Assembly: GCA_019694165.1 (NCBI GenBank)
Contig: JAIBCL010000014.1
Span: forward strand, 1-64,000
Length of the DNA stretch: 64,000 nt
Reading direction: 5' to 3'
Source of the DNA: Verrucomicrobiaceae bacterium
Lineage (GTDB): Bacteria; Verrucomicrobiota; Verrucomicrobiia; Verrucomicrobiales; Verrucomicrobiaceae
Shown piece after piece: positions 1 to 8,291 of this stretch (positions are counted from its first letter, which is position 1; each line of letters opens with the position of its first letter). The notes beneath the pieces were generated by a model. That model searched no databases and was not told the origin of the DNA. It was given only the letters and a program-made list of their open reading frames with translations. The position numbers were made by a program, and so were the translations under genes.

Positions 1-75
1 GTCCCCGTAGTTCAATGGATAGAACGAGGGTTTCCTAAACTCTAAATACAGGTTCGATTCCTGTCGGGGATGCCA
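1..75 (+). tRNA. tRNA-Arg (anticodon CCT)
   Basis: A full cloverleaf can be folded by hand. The acceptor arm is 1-7 with 65-71, the D arm 10-25 contains the AATGGATAG loop typical of arginine tRNAs, and the anticodon loop TTCCTAA gives anticodon CCT, which reads AGG. The T arm is 48-64 with loop TTCGATT, and discriminator G72 is followed by an encoded CCA at 73-75. The gene starts exactly at the window edge, so its promoter is not visible. No integrase or duplicated tRNA 3' end follows it. Confidence 0.95.
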
Positions 76-185
76 GCCAAATCACGGGCGACTGAATGAA
101 TGGGCCGTCCATCGAACGGGGGACGCACCGCATTGCAAGAAGGAAAACCGCCCTCGCAACGCCTGAAAAAACACCGTGAAAACAA

Positions 186-213
186 TTGACGCACGAAGGG
201 AAATCCAATTAAT
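186..213 (+). promoter_or_regulatory. Sigma-70-like promoter of the SWIB gene
   Basis: TTGACG at 186-191 and ATTAAT at 208-213 are separated by 16 bases. Transcription would start near 220, giving a leader of about 40 bases that is rich in CAA/AAC triplets and has no Shine-Dalgarno sequence before the ATG at 260. Assigned by eye only. Confidence 0.5.
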
Positions 214-259
214 CTCGCGCCGTCTCCAGCAGACTCCAACAACAAACACCAACAACAAC

Positions 260-577
260 ATGGCCAAGAAGAAAGCACCAGCAAAGAAAGCAGCGAAAAA
301 AGCCGCCAAGCCCAAGGCGAAGCGCAAGCCGAATCCGGCGCTGATGAAGCCCGTTCAGCCTGATGCCGTGCTCGGAGTGATCGTCGGATCGAAGCCCGCC
401 CCGCGCGGCCAGATCACGAAGAAGCTCTGGGACTACATCAAGAAAAACGGCCTCCAGGACAAGAAGAACAAGCGCAACATCAACGCCGACGCCGCCCTCG
501 GGGCTGTATTCGGCGGCAAGAAGACGGTGTCGATGTTTGAGATGACGAAGCTCGTCTCGAAGCACATCAGCGCCTGA
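260..577 (+). CDS. SWIB/MDM2-domain protein with histone-like N-terminal tail
   Basis: This 105-residue protein probably binds DNA or chromatin. Residues 1-32 are a lysine/alanine/proline tail (AKKKAPAKKAAKKAAKPKAK) like the tails of bacterial H1-like proteins. Residues about 33-105 form one SWIB domain: the region around PRGQITKKLWDYIKKNGLQD and the following KRNINAD and FGGKKTVSMFEMTKLVSKH matches the SWIB fold known from SWI/SNF subunits, MDM2 and chlamydial proteins. The ATG at 260 is preferred over in-frame upstream starts because the tail begins there and the promoter at 186-213 leaves room for a leader. The gene stands alone, between tRNA-Arg and a strong terminator. In chlamydiae SWIB domains occur alone or fused to topoisomerase I; no topoisomerase is attached here. 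The exact role is unknown. Confidence 0.9.
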   Translation: MAKKKAPAKKAAKKAAKPKAKRKPNPALMKPVQPDAVLGVIVGSKPAPRGQITKKLWDYIKKNGLQDKKNKRNINADAALGAVFGGKKTVSMFEMTKLVSKHISA

Positions 578-621
578 TCCTGCTGACTATCCGACCTTCC
601 TGCGACAGCGCAGGCTCGAGA

Positions 622-648
622 GGCTCCCGGTCCGCCGGGAGCCTTTTT
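622..648 (+). terminator. Rho-independent terminator after the SWIB gene
   Basis: A perfect 9-bp stem (GGCTCCCGG at 622-630 with CCGGGAGCC at 635-643) encloses the loop TCCG and is followed directly by TTTTT at 644-648. It lies 45 bases after the SWIB stop codon. There is no T tract on the other strand, so it should work only for rightward transcription. Confidence 0.92.
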
Positions 649-729
649 GTTTCCTGGGTTCCCTCATCGGAGACAGCGGTTCTCCACTCGATGCCTGAGC
701 GTGTGGTTGCAAATCGCGGCCGCGCCGCA

Positions 730-2034
730 TCACGATTCGCCCACCGAGGGCGCGGAATACACTGACTCGCTCATCGATGCATGACGCGGCTCGGGGATGC
801 GGCGCAGGATGACGATGGATATCACCGCCATCGCAGCGCCAGCGGCCGCCACTGCACTGATGGAAAGCGTGTGCGAAAATATCTGTCCGCCCAGCCATCC
901 CGCCGTGAGCAGTGCGATGCCGGTGGCCAGACCGAGGATGGCCTGGAGCGTGAGCCGCCGCCCAATCGGGCACAACTCGGCCGCCAGGGTCAGATCACCG
1001 ACGCGATCGACAAAGAGACCAAAGCCCACGGCAAAGAACGCGGCCAGGAAAGCCGCATACGAAGACACCACGCTGGCCCAGCAGCACACGGCGATGCAGA
1101 TGACGCGTGAGGTGATGAGCAGCACTTTGCCGCCGCTGCGGTTCCCCCACCAGCCGGCCAGCACGCTTCCGAGAATGGTGCCGATCTGCCCGAAGGTGAC
1201 GAAGAAGCCTTCGTCGGCCTCGGGCCTTTGCGTCACGTCCAGCGCGTGCTTCGTGAGGAAGCCGAGCAGCATCAGATAGCCCATGCCCGTGAATCGCGCG
1301 CACACAAGCTTGCCGAGATGCGGAGTGGTCAAAAGCAGGCGCGGCAGACTTGCCAGGTAAGCGAAGTACGGCTGCGGCGGCACGGGCAGAACGTGGGGTG
1401 GGGCGAGATGCTCGCGCATCGGCATCTGAGAACAAAACGACAGCGCGAGAAACACGAACGCTATCAGATGCAGCATGGCGTAGCCGTCGGTTCCGCCACG
1501 GCTCGTAAGTATCCAGTGGATCACCGGACCCGCCGCGATGCCGATGAGCGCCTGAATGATGTAGCGCGCCGCCCAGCCGGACGCGCGCCGCCGCTCCGGA
1601 ATCATCCGCGTCACCATCTCCATCCACGCCACCACGCCAATGCCGCCTATCAGCCCGGAGACCACCGGCGTGAGCACCACGATGGTCAGCAGCTTGTCGC
1701 CCAGGCTTTGACCGAACAGCAGCAGCAGGCCTGTGACGAGATATGGCAGCCGCTGCAGTGAGCCAAACGTAAGCACCCACGGCTTCAGGCGCGGCAGCCG
1801 TTCGACGACCGGGACGCTGAAAAGCTGGCTGATCGCAAACGCAGCAGTCATCAGCACGGGCATCATCGCCACGACGGCGAACTGGCCGCCGAGCGTGTCC
1901 ACCATCTTCGGCAGCACCGCATCTGGCGACAGAAACGCCATGCCACCCATGTAGAGGCCGCCTTCGAAACAGTGGCAGACAAAGTTCCGCCTCACCGTGC
2001 GCGGCTCGTGATGGTGAGGGGGTGGGGACGACAT
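730..2034 (-). CDS. Major facilitator superfamily (MFS) transporter
   Basis: The 434-residue protein has about twelve hydrophobic segments in two halves and a His-rich cytoplasmic N-terminus (PPPHHHEP), the usual size and layout of an MFS permease. A conserved-looking N-terminal stretch (CHCFEGGLYMGGMAFL) precedes the first segments, and the central basic loop between the halves follows an ERRRASGW element. The substrate cannot be told from sequence. The start at 2034 (MSSPPP) is preferred to an in-frame ATG 36 bases upstream because a -10-like box (TAGCGT) lies between the two. It is divergent from polA with 135 bases between the start codons. It is read towards the SWIB gene, whose terminator lies in the convergent gap. 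Confidence 0.85.
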   Translation of the reverse strand: MSSPPPHHHEPRTVRRNFVCHCFEGGLYMGGMAFLSPDAVLPKMVDTLGGQFAVVAMMPVLMTAAFAISQLFSVPVVERLPRLKPWVLTFGSLQRLPYLVTGLLLLFGQSLGDKLLTIVVLTPVVSGLIGGIGVVAWMEMVTRMIPERRRASGWAARYIIQALIGIAAGPVIHWILTSRGGTDGYAMLHLIAFVFLALSFCSQMPMREHLAPPHVLPVPPQPYFAYLASLPRLLLTTPHLGKLVCARFTGMGYLMLLGFLTKHALDVTQRPEADEGFFVTFGQIGTILGSVLAGWWGNRSGGKVLLITSRVICIAVCCWASVVSSYAAFLAAFFAVGFGLFVDRVGDLTLAAELCPIGRRLTLQAILGLATGIALLTAGWLGGQIFSHTLSISAVAAAGAAMAVISIVILRRIPEPRHASMSESVYSAPSVGES

Positions 2035-2042
2035 GGGCGCGC

Positions 2043-2070
2043 ACGCTAACCGTTCCGCGCGGGGGAGCAA
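2043..2070 (-). promoter_or_regulatory. Possible promoter of the MFS gene, very short leader
   Basis: On the minus strand TTGCTC (2065-2070) and TAGCGT (2043-2048) are 16 bases apart, and only 8 bases separate the -10-like box from the ATG. There is no Shine-Dalgarno sequence. The match is weak alone, but the same layout recurs before polA and other genes in this window. Confidence 0.35.
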
Positions 2071-2134
2071 ACTGAGGATTCATCCGCTGCTCATTCGGAC
2101 GAAATGCCGTGCCGGCCGGGACGGTCGGTGCACC

Positions 2135-2162
2135 TTGACGTCCGGGGCGGTCGTTCTACGCT
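2135..2162 (+). promoter_or_regulatory. Possible polA promoter giving a leaderless mRNA
   Basis: TTGACG (2135-2140) and TACGCT (2157-2162) are 16 bases apart. The polA ATG begins at 2170, only 7 bases after the -10-like box, so a transcript would start at or next to the start codon. No Shine-Dalgarno sequence precedes the ATG. Confidence 0.4.
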
Positions 2163-2169
2163 CGCGGCA

Positions 2170-4986
2170 ATGTCGAACCGTCTCTTTCTTCTCGATGGCA
2201 TGGCGCTGCTCTACCGTGCGCACTTCGCCTTCATCCGCAGTCCCATTTTCACCAGTGACAAGGTGAACACCTCGGCGCTTTACGGCTTCACGAACACGCT
2301 GCTCGACATCATCACGAATCAAAAGCCCACCCACATCGCCGTCGCGCTCGACACGCACGCGCCGACGCCGAGGCACGAAATGTTTCCCGCCTACAAGGCG
2401 CAGCGCGACGAGATGCCGGAGGACATCGGCATCGCCATCCCGCAGATCAAGCGCCTGCTCGAAGCGATGCGCATCCCTGTGCTGACGAAGGATGGCTACG
2501 AGGCGGACGACATCATCGGCACGCTCGCGCAGCACGCGGACGAGCGCGGCTGGGAGACCTTCATGGTCACGCCTGACAAGGATTTCGGCCAGCTCGTCAC
2601 CGAACATGTGCGCATTTACAAACCGGGGCGCAGCGGCTCGGACACGGAGATTCTCGGTCCGGCGGAAGTGTGCGCGCGCTGGGGCATCGAGCGGCCGGAG
2701 CAGGTGATCGACATCCTCGGCCTGATGGGCGACGCGTCCGACAACATCCCCGGCATCAAAGGCGTCGGAGAAAAAACGGCCACCGAGCTGATCAAGACGC
2801 ACGGCTCCGTCGAAGCAATCATCGCATCGGCGGACAAGCTCAAGGGCAAGCTGCAGGAAAAAGTGAAGACCGGCGCCGAGATGGCCGTGCTCTCGAAAAA
2901 ACTCGCCACCATCATCACCGATGCGCCCGTCGATGCATCGCTCGACGACTTGAGGCTGCATCCTTTCGACGACGAGAAGCTCAAGGCCTTCTTCACCGAG
3001 TTCGAGTTCAACGCGATGGGCAAGCGCCTCTTTGGCGACGATTTCATCGCCGGACGAGGACGCCTGAAAGTGGGGCAAGCCGCCGGCTTGCCCGAAACCA
3101 CCGCAGAACCCGCCGACCTCTTCGCCAGTGCCGACCAACCGCAACATCCGGCGAAACCCCGCACCATCGCCGACACACCACACGAATACCGCCTCATCCG
3201 CACAACGACGGAGCGGAAGAAATTCATCGCCGAGCTGCTGCAGGAGCCGTCGTTCTGCTTCGATCTCGAGACCTCGTCACTCGACCCACGCGACACGGAG
3301 ATCGTCGGCCTCGCGTTCAGTTGGAAAAAGGGAGAGGGCGCGTTTGTGTTGTTCCCGCGTGCGAAGTCGGATGCGGAGGCCGTGCTTCAAGAGTTCCGCG
3401 AAGCCTTCACGCGGCCGGACATCGAGAAGATCGGCCACAATCTGAAGTTCGACCTCTCCGTGCTCCTCGCGCACGGCGTCGAGGTCGCCGGTCCGTTCTT
3501 CGACACGATGCTCGCGCACTCATTGATCGAGCCTGATCAGCGCCACGGCATGGACTACTGCTCCGAGACGTATCTCGGCTACACGCCCGTGCCGATCACG
3601 TCGCTCATCGGCGAGCAGAAGGATTTGTTTGGCGAGGCCAGCATGGCGGAAGTCGCGGCGAAAGAACCGGAAAAAGTCAAAGACTACGCCGCCGAAGATG
3701 CCGACGTGACGTGGCAGCTCGGCCAGGTTTTTCGGCCAATGCTCGATCCCAGCGGTCAGGCGCGCGTATTTCGCGAGATCGAAGCGCCGTTGCTGCCCGT
3801 GCTCGTGCGCATGGAGACGAATGGCGTGAAGATCGACGTGCAGGCGTTGCGTGAGTTCGGCGTCGAACTGGACCGCAAGGGGCATGATTTGCAGCGCAAG
3901 ATTCACGATGACGCCGGCGTCGCCTTCAATCTGAATTCACCGAAGCAGCTCGGCGAAGTGCTTTTCGAGCGGCTCCGCCTGATGGACAAACCAAAGAGGA
4001 CGGCCACCGGCCAGTATCAGACGAACGAGCAGGTGCTCCAGTCGCTCATCGGCACGCATCCGATCGTGCAGGACGTCCTCGACTACCGCGAGGTCACGAA
4101 GCTGAAAAGCACCTATGTCGATGCGCTGCCCGCCGCCGTGTCGCGCGCGACGGGCCGCGTGCACACCAGCTTCATGCAGGTGCTCGCCGGCACCGGCCGC
4201 ATGGCCTCGACGAATCCGAATCTGCAAAACATCCCCATCCGCACCGAGCAGGGCCGTGAGATTCGCAAAGCCTTCGTGCCGGGCGAAGACGGCTGGCTCA
4301 TCATGTCCGCCGACTACTCGCAGATCGAACTGCGCGTGATGGCGGCGCTCAGCGGCGACAAGGCGATGCTCGAAGCCTTCGAGCACGGACACGACATTCA
4401 CGCCGCCACCGCTGCCCGCGTCTATGGCGTGCCGCTCGACGGCGTGCTGCCCGAGATGCGCCGCACCGCGAAGATGGTAAACTTCGGCATCATCTACGGC
4501 ATCTCCGCCTTCGGCCTGAGCCAGCGTCTCGGCATTCCGCGTGCGGAGTCGGCGCAGATCATCGAGAACTACTTCAAGCAGTTCCCCGGCGTAAAGCGCT
4601 ACATCGATCACATCGTCGCGGATGCGAAGAAGCTCGGCTACGTCGAGACGCTCACCGGCCGCCGCCGCTACCTGCGCGACATCAACTCCGCCAACGCCAC
4701 CATCCGCGCCGCCGCCGAACGCGTGGCCATGAACGCGCCGATCCAGGGCACCGCCGCCGACATGATCAAGCTGGCGATGATCAAGATCGATCACGCGCTC
4801 CGTCAAGCGGATCTCCGCGCGCGGATGCTGCTCCAGGTGCATGACGAACTCGTCTTCGAACTCCCGCCCGAAGAAGTCGAGGAAGCGAAGCTCCTCATCG
4901 AAGAAGGCATGAAGAACGCTCTGCATCTGCCGGTGCCCGTCGAAGTGGAAACCGGCACCGGAAACAACTGGCTGGAGGCGCATTGA
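2170..4986 (+). CDS. polA: DNA polymerase I, full length with proofreading domain
   Basis: The 938-residue enzyme fills gaps and removes RNA primers in replication and repair. Three domains are present in order. The 5'-3' flap nuclease (about 1-290) shows LLDGMALLYRAHF, EADDIIGTLA and the helix-hairpin-helix GDASDNIPGIKGVGEKTA. The 3'-5' exonuclease (about 330-530) keeps all its acidic residues: D365 and E367 in FDLET, D in GHNLKFD, and YAAEDADVTW. The family A polymerase (about 540-938) has motif A DYSQIELR (D715), the O helix RRTAKMVNFGIIYG and motif C QVHDELVFE (H891, D892). Proofreading should therefore be active, unlike in many bacteria where the exonuclease domain has lost its acidic residues. 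The start at 2170 is chosen because MSNRLFLLDGMALLY matches the normal N-terminus; the open frame upstream is untranslated. An odd 21-base palindrome sits in the linker between the two nuclease domains. Confidence 0.97.
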   Translation: MSNRLFLLDGMALLYRAHFAFIRSPIFTSDKVNTSALYGFTNTLLDIITNQKPTHIAVALDTHAPTPRHEMFPAYKAQRDEMPEDIGIAIPQIKRLLEAMRIPVLTKDGYEADDIIGTLAQHADERGWETFMVTPDKDFGQLVTEHVRIYKPGRSGSDTEILGPAEVCARWGIERPEQVIDILGLMGDASDNIPGIKGVGEKTATELIKTHGSVEAIIASADKLKGKLQEKVKTGAEMAVLSKKLATIITDAPVDASLDDLRLHPFDDEKLKAFFTEFEFNAMGKRLFGDDFIAGRGRLKVGQAAGLPETTAEPADLFASADQPQHPAKPRTIADTPHEYRLIRTTTERKKFIAELLQEPSFCFDLETSSLDPRDTEIVGLAFSWKKGEGAFVLFPRAKSDAEAVLQEFREAFTRPDIEKIGHNLKFDLSVLLAHGVEVAGPFFDTMLAHSLIEPDQRHGMDYCSETYLGYTPVPITSLIGEQKDLFGEASMAEVAAKEPEKVKDYAAEDADVTWQLGQVFRPMLDPSGQARVFREIEAPLLPVLVRMETNGVKIDVQALREFGVELDRKGHDLQRKIHDDAGVAFNLNSPKQLGEVLFERLRLMDKPKRTATGQYQTNEQVLQSLIGTHPIVQDVLDYREVTKLKSTYVDALPAAVSRATGRVHTSFMQVLAGTGRMASTNPNLQNIPIRTEQGREIRKAFVPGEDGWLIMSADYSQIELRVMAALSGDKAMLEAFEHGHDIHAATAARVYGVPLDGVLPEMRRTAKMVNFGIIYGISAFGLSQRLGIPRAESAQIIENYFKQFPGVKRYIDHIVADAKKLGYVETLTGRRRYLRDINSANATIRAAAERVAMNAPIQGTAADMIKLAMIKIDHALRQADLRARMLLQVHDELVFELPPEEVEEAKLLIEEGMKNALHLPVPVEVETGTGNNWLEAH
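3073..3093 (+). repeat. REP-like palindrome inside the polA linker
   Basis: GGGCAAGCC (3073-3081) and its exact reverse complement GGCTTGCCC (3085-3093) flank a 3-base loop. In the polA frame this reads GQAAGLPE at about residues 301-308, in the poorly conserved linker between the flap nuclease and proofreading domains. It looks like a mobile palindromic element tolerated in frame. I find no second copy in this window. Confidence 0.5.
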
Positions 4987-5110
4987 GCAGGCGATCACCA
5001 GCACCCGTCTGCTGTCCGCGCATGAACGCCCGCCGCGCTTGATGATTCCGGCGGATGGACCGGCCGTGCCCACCTTCCCTTTGCGCGTGAGCGCGCGCCG
5101 GACATCGCAC

Positions 5111-5140
5111 TTGACCATGTGCGACGTGCCGTGACACACT
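5111..5140 (+). promoter_or_regulatory. Possible promoter of the thioredoxin-fold gene
   Basis: TTGACC (5111-5116) is followed after 18 bases by CACACT (5135-5140), 8 bases before the ATG at 5149. The -10 match is poor (3 of 6), but the layout repeats that of polA. No Shine-Dalgarno sequence is seen. Confidence 0.3.
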
Positions 5141-5148
5141 GCGCCAAC

Positions 5149-5577
5149 ATGAAAACACTCGCCGCACTCACCAGCGTTCTCGCCTTGTTCACGCTCATCC
5201 CGGCGATTGCAGCCGGGCCGGAGAAAATCACCGATCTCGCCGAAGCACTGTCGAAGGCACAGTCGCAGAACAAGACGCTTTTCGTGCAGTATGGCCGTGA
5301 AGACTGCGGGAACTGCCAGGAGCTGAAGGGCTACATCAAAAGCCGCCGGCTGAAGCTGCCGGAGGCCAAATTCGTGTATGCCGACGTGAACTGCGATGAC
5401 CCGGCAACCAGCCGGCTCTTCAACGAGAAGTTCAAAGTCAGAGGCAGCACACTGCCATTCGTGGTCGTGGTGGCGCCTGACGGCACCCAGCTTGCGGCGC
5501 GCACGGGTTACGGCACGATCAAGCAATACGACGATCTGCTGCGCGACGCGGCAAAGGCATCGAAGACAAAGGAATAG
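5149..5577 (+). CDS. Secreted thioredoxin-fold protein
   Basis: This 142-residue protein begins with a signal peptide (MKTLAALTSVLALFTLIPAIAA, residues 1-22, likely cut after AIAA). A thioredoxin-like domain follows, with the redox pair C53-G-N-C56 in the context YGREDCGNCQEL, a strand FVYADVNCDD, and the cis-proline loop STLPFVVVVAPDG. The CxxC spacing fits a periplasmic or surface thiol oxidoreductase, though the motif differs from CGPC of thioredoxin and CPHC of DsbA. A third cysteine (in NCDD) is unpaired. The start at 5149 is used because the signal peptide starts there. It is convergent with the altronate dehydratase gene (22-base gap). A role in disulfide formation of the cysteine-rich giant proteins further along is possible but unproven. 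Confidence 0.82.
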   Translation: MKTLAALTSVLALFTLIPAIAAGPEKITDLAEALSKAQSQNKTLFVQYGREDCGNCQELKGYIKSRRLKLPEAKFVYADVNCDDPATSRLFNEKFKVRGSTLPFVVVVAPDGTQLAARTGYGTIKQYDDLLRDAAKASKTKE

Positions 5578-5599
5578 CCGCGCGACCGCGAGATCTCCG

Positions 5600-7255
5600 T
5601 CACAGAGAAACGCCGCGCTTCCACGGGAGGAAGTCGTCCTGCCCGAGCGCCACGGCTTTCGGCACGTAGCGGCCGCTCGCGGTGGCGATGGTCAGATCGA
5701 GCAGTTCCGCGCCCTGTTCCACGACGGTTTTCCCACCGGTGATGACGGGGCCTGTGTCGTAGTCAATGATGTCGGCCATGCGCGTGGCGAGGCTGGTGTT
5801 CGTGGAAATTTTCAACGTGGGGCAGAAGGGGTTTCCCGTCGGCGTGCCGAGGCCGGTGGAGAAAAGAATCATGTTGCAGCCGCCAGCGGCGAGCGCCGTG
5901 GTGGATTCCACGTCATTGCCGGGCGTGCAATACAGCGAAAGACCGCCGCGCCGAGTGATGGCCTCGGGATAGTCGAGCACATCGACGACGGGTGCGGTGC
6001 CGCCCTTCTTCGCTGCGCCGGCGGACTTGATGGCATCGGTGATGAGTCCGTCGCGGATGTTGCCGGGCGAGGGATTCGCATCGAAGCCGGAGCCGCAAGC
6101 CTTTGCCGCGCCCTCGTAGGCGCGCATGAGGCGCACGAACTTGTCGGCCATTGCGCCGGTGACGCAGCGGTCGCACAGGCTCTGCTCGATGCCACACAAC
6201 TCGGGAAACTCCGAGAGCACCGGCGCGCCGCCGAGTGCCACCAGCAGATCCGCCGCATGGCCGATGACGGGATTGGCCGAGATGCCGGAGAAGCCGTCGG
6301 AGCCGCCGCACTCCACGCCGACGATGAGATCGCTCAATGGCACTGGCTCACGGGTTTGCTCGTCCGCCTTCGCCACGCCGAGCAGCGTGGCCTTGATGGC
6401 GCGCTGCATCATTTCGCGCTCGGACGCGCTCTTCTGTTGCTCGAAAATGTACAGCGGCTTCCCGAAGTGCGCGTTCCGCTTCGCCAGCTCGCTCTCCAGC
6501 ATGCTGACCTGCGCGTGCTGGCAGCCGAGGCTGAGCACCGTGGCGCCGGCCACATTCGGGCTGTTGATGCAACCGGCGAGCAGGCCGCAGAGCGCCTCCG
6601 CGTCCTGGCGCGTGCCGCCGCAGCCGAGTCCGTGCTCGAGAAACTTCACTCCATCGACGTTCGCATATGGCCGCAGCGTGGCCGGCGTGCTCTCCGCATC
6701 AGGCATTGCAGCCTCCATCTCGTCAGCCGACGCCCCACGCCGCTGCAACTGGACGAGGCGCGCGGCAAATGCCTCGTAAGGCGACGTCTTCGCGTAGCCG
6801 AGCGCGCGCGTGAGGGCCTCGCGCATGAAGGCGAGGTTTCGGTTCTCGCAAAACACCAGCGGGATCACGATCCAGTAATTCGCCGTGCCCGCCGGGCCGT
6901 CGGGCCGCCGGAATCCATCGAAGGTCCTGCCTGCCCAGCGGGACACGTCCGGTGCCGCCCAGATGTAGTCGCCCTGTTTCCCGCCGAAGGCGTCGGTCTC
7001 ATGCGCGAGATTCGCCGTGCTGAGCAGCGCCCCCGCACGGATCGCCATCTTCGTCCGGCCGACCGTCACGCCGTACATCGTGACACGATCTCCCGATGCG
7101 AAATCCCGCGCGGCGAATTTTTGCTTCGCCGGGATGCGCTCGATCAAAGTCCAGGATGCACCGTCCACAGTGACCACACCTCCCGCGGGCAGGTCCTGGA
7201 GGGCAACGATGGCGTCGTCGCGGCGGTCGATGCGCTGGATGAGGTGGCTGGTCAT
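5600..7255 (-). CDS. uxaA: UxaA-family altronate dehydratase (hydrolase)
   Basis: The 551-residue protein matches full-length UxaA, which dehydrates D-altronate to 2-keto-3-deoxygluconate in galacturonate breakdown. Residues about 1-95 are the SAF domain (from HLIQRIDRRDDAIVAL to the segment AGALLSTANLAH). The C-terminal catalytic part starts with DGPAGTANYWIVIPLVFCENRN and includes EHGLGCGG, NVAGATVLSLGCQHAQ, the two segments ECGGSDGFSGISANP and YCTPGNDVESTTALAAGGCN, and the terminal region PTLKISTNTSLATRM. GTANYW replaces the usual GTRNY, so galactarate or another aldarate cannot be excluded as substrate. The start at 7255 (MTSHL) begins the SAF domain. No other hexuronate gene is adjacent. 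The likely promoter lies in the 118-base gap to the divergent VC0807-type gene. Confidence 0.88.
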   Translation of the reverse strand: MTSHLIQRIDRRDDAIVALQDLPAGGVVTVDGASWTLIERIPAKQKFAARDFASGDRVTMYGVTVGRTKMAIRAGALLSTANLAHETDAFGGKQGDYIWAAPDVSRWAGRTFDGFRRPDGPAGTANYWIVIPLVFCENRNLAFMREALTRALGYAKTSPYEAFAARLVQLQRRGASADEMEAAMPDAESTPATLRPYANVDGVKFLEHGLGCGGTRQDAEALCGLLAGCINSPNVAGATVLSLGCQHAQVSMLESELAKRNAHFGKPLYIFEQQKSASEREMMQRAIKATLLGVAKADEQTREPVPLSDLIVGVECGGSDGFSGISANPVIGHAADLLVALGGAPVLSEFPELCGIEQSLCDRCVTGAMADKFVRLMRAYEGAAKACGSGFDANPSPGNIRDGLITDAIKSAGAAKKGGTAPVVDVLDYPEAITRRGGLSLYCTPGNDVESTTALAAGGCNMILFSTGLGTPTGNPFCPTLKISTNTSLATRMADIIDYDTGPVITGGKTVVEQGAELLDLTIATASGRYVPKAVALGQDDFLPWKRGVSL

Positions 7256-7335
7256 GGCGCGCAATCAATCTCGTGAGCGCCGGGCCGCAAGCCGCATTCG
7301 GTGCGCGCCGGCACATCGTGGCACGATCTGCGCGC

Positions 7336-7363
7336 TGGATAGTCGCGCGCGGGCTGCTAGCAT
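7336..7363 (+). promoter_or_regulatory. Possible promoter of the VC0807-type gene
   Basis: A -10-like TAGCAT (7358-7363) lies 10 bases before the ATG at 7374. A poor -35 candidate TGGATA (7336-7341) lies 16 bases upstream of it. The same TAGCAT hexamer precedes the DUF2157 gene. There is no Shine-Dalgarno sequence. Confidence 0.25.
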
Positions 7364-7373
7364 CGCCGCACCC

Positions 7374-8099
7374 ATGCCCGCACCGAAGCCACCCAACGCG
7401 CTCGCCGACCTGCTGCTCACCGTGGTGCTGCCCTCGGTCGTCCTCGAATGGCTCAGCGAGCCGCAGCGGCTCGGCCCCTTCTGGGCGCTCGTGGTGGCCT
7501 CGCTGCTGCCGCTTGGCTTCGGCATCTACTGCCACTACGCGCACAATGGCCTGAACTTCCTCTCCGTCTTCGGCCTCGCGGCCGTCGTCATCACCGGCGG
7601 CCTTGGCCTGCTCAAGCTCGACGCGTTCTGGTTTGCCATCAAGGAAGTGTCCGTTCCCGTGATCCTCGGCCTCGCCTTTCCCGCCAGTCATCGCTTCGCC
7701 AGGCCCTTGATCGAATCGATCCTGCTGACGCCGCACGTCGTCAACCGCGCCGCCCTGCAGCGCGCGCTCGTCACGCCGGAGCAGCAGCGCACGTTTGCCG
7801 CGCTCCTGCTCCGCGCATCGTGGGGCATGGGCGCGGGCATGCTCGTCTCCGCCGTGGCGAACTTCTTCCTCGCGCTGCACCTCCTCGGCGGCAAGGAACC
7901 CGGCGGCGAGGCCTTCGTCAAAGGCATCGGCACGCTGAACTGGGCCGGCTTCATCATCATCGGCGTGCCGATGTTCGCGATGATGTTCGTGGTGCTCGTC
8001 TGGTTCCTCCGCGCGGTGCAAAAGCTCACCGGCCTGGAGCGCGATGACCTGATGAATCCCGGCAAAACCGTGCGCCGGCAGGTGACGAACGAGCCGTGA
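7374..8099 (+). CDS. VC0807-family integral membrane protein
   Basis: The 241-residue protein has about six or seven hydrophobic segments. Its first two thirds carry the signature of the VC0807 family: LLLTVVLPSVVLEWLS, a LGPFWALVVASLLPLGFG segment, LNFLSVFGLAAVVITGGLG and LDAFWFAIKEVSVPVILGL. The family is conserved but has no assigned biochemical role. The C-terminal 30 residues are polar and probably cytoplasmic. The start at 7374 (MPAPKPPNALADLLL) is chosen because the family homology begins there; the frame is open upstream across the divergent gap but has no family sequence. It is transcribed away from the UxaA-family gene, so the two likely share a regulatory gap rather than an operon. 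Confidence 0.8.
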   Translation: MPAPKPPNALADLLLTVVLPSVVLEWLSEPQRLGPFWALVVASLLPLGFGIYCHYAHNGLNFLSVFGLAAVVITGGLGLLKLDAFWFAIKEVSVPVILGLAFPASHRFARPLIESILLTPHVVNRAALQRALVTPEQQRTFAALLLRASWGMGAGMLVSAVANFFLALHLLGGKEPGGEAFVKGIGTLNWAGFIIIGVPMFAMMFVVLVWFLRAVQKLTGLERDDLMNPGKTVRRQVTNEP

Positions 8100-8277
8100 A
8101 GAGCGGGTGAAATGTGCTGTGGCAGTAGCGCGCAGGTGATAACCCTCGACTTTCTTGCAAAACCCGATTAATCCTGCGACCGTCAGTTCCTTGACGTTCC
8201 GGATTTCCGTTCCGCGCGATTTCACCATGGTGTGCTGCCGGGCTGAATTGAAGACCGACTCGCCATCGACATCACCC

Positions 8278-8283
8278 AAGGAG
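8278..8283 (+). promoter_or_regulatory. Shine-Dalgarno sequence deciding the start at 8292
   Basis: AAGGAG lies 8 bases before the ATG at 8292, ideal spacing. It supports this start over the in-frame ATG at 8349. It is one of the few good ribosome binding sites in the window. Confidence 0.7.
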
Positions 8284-8291
8284 TCGCCGAT

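Noticed and set aside
1..75. tRNA-Arg as the attachment site of an integrated element
   Set aside because: No integrase, direct repeat of the tRNA 3' end or phage gene is visible downstream.
3937..5526. 529-codon minus-strand frame opposite polA
   Set aside because: It lies antisense to conserved polymerase motifs, runs across the thioredoxin gene and has no domain.
5396..7276. 626-codon plus-strand frame opposite the UxaA-family gene
   Set aside because: It is a shadow of a well-supported minus-strand enzyme gene; the product shows no known family.
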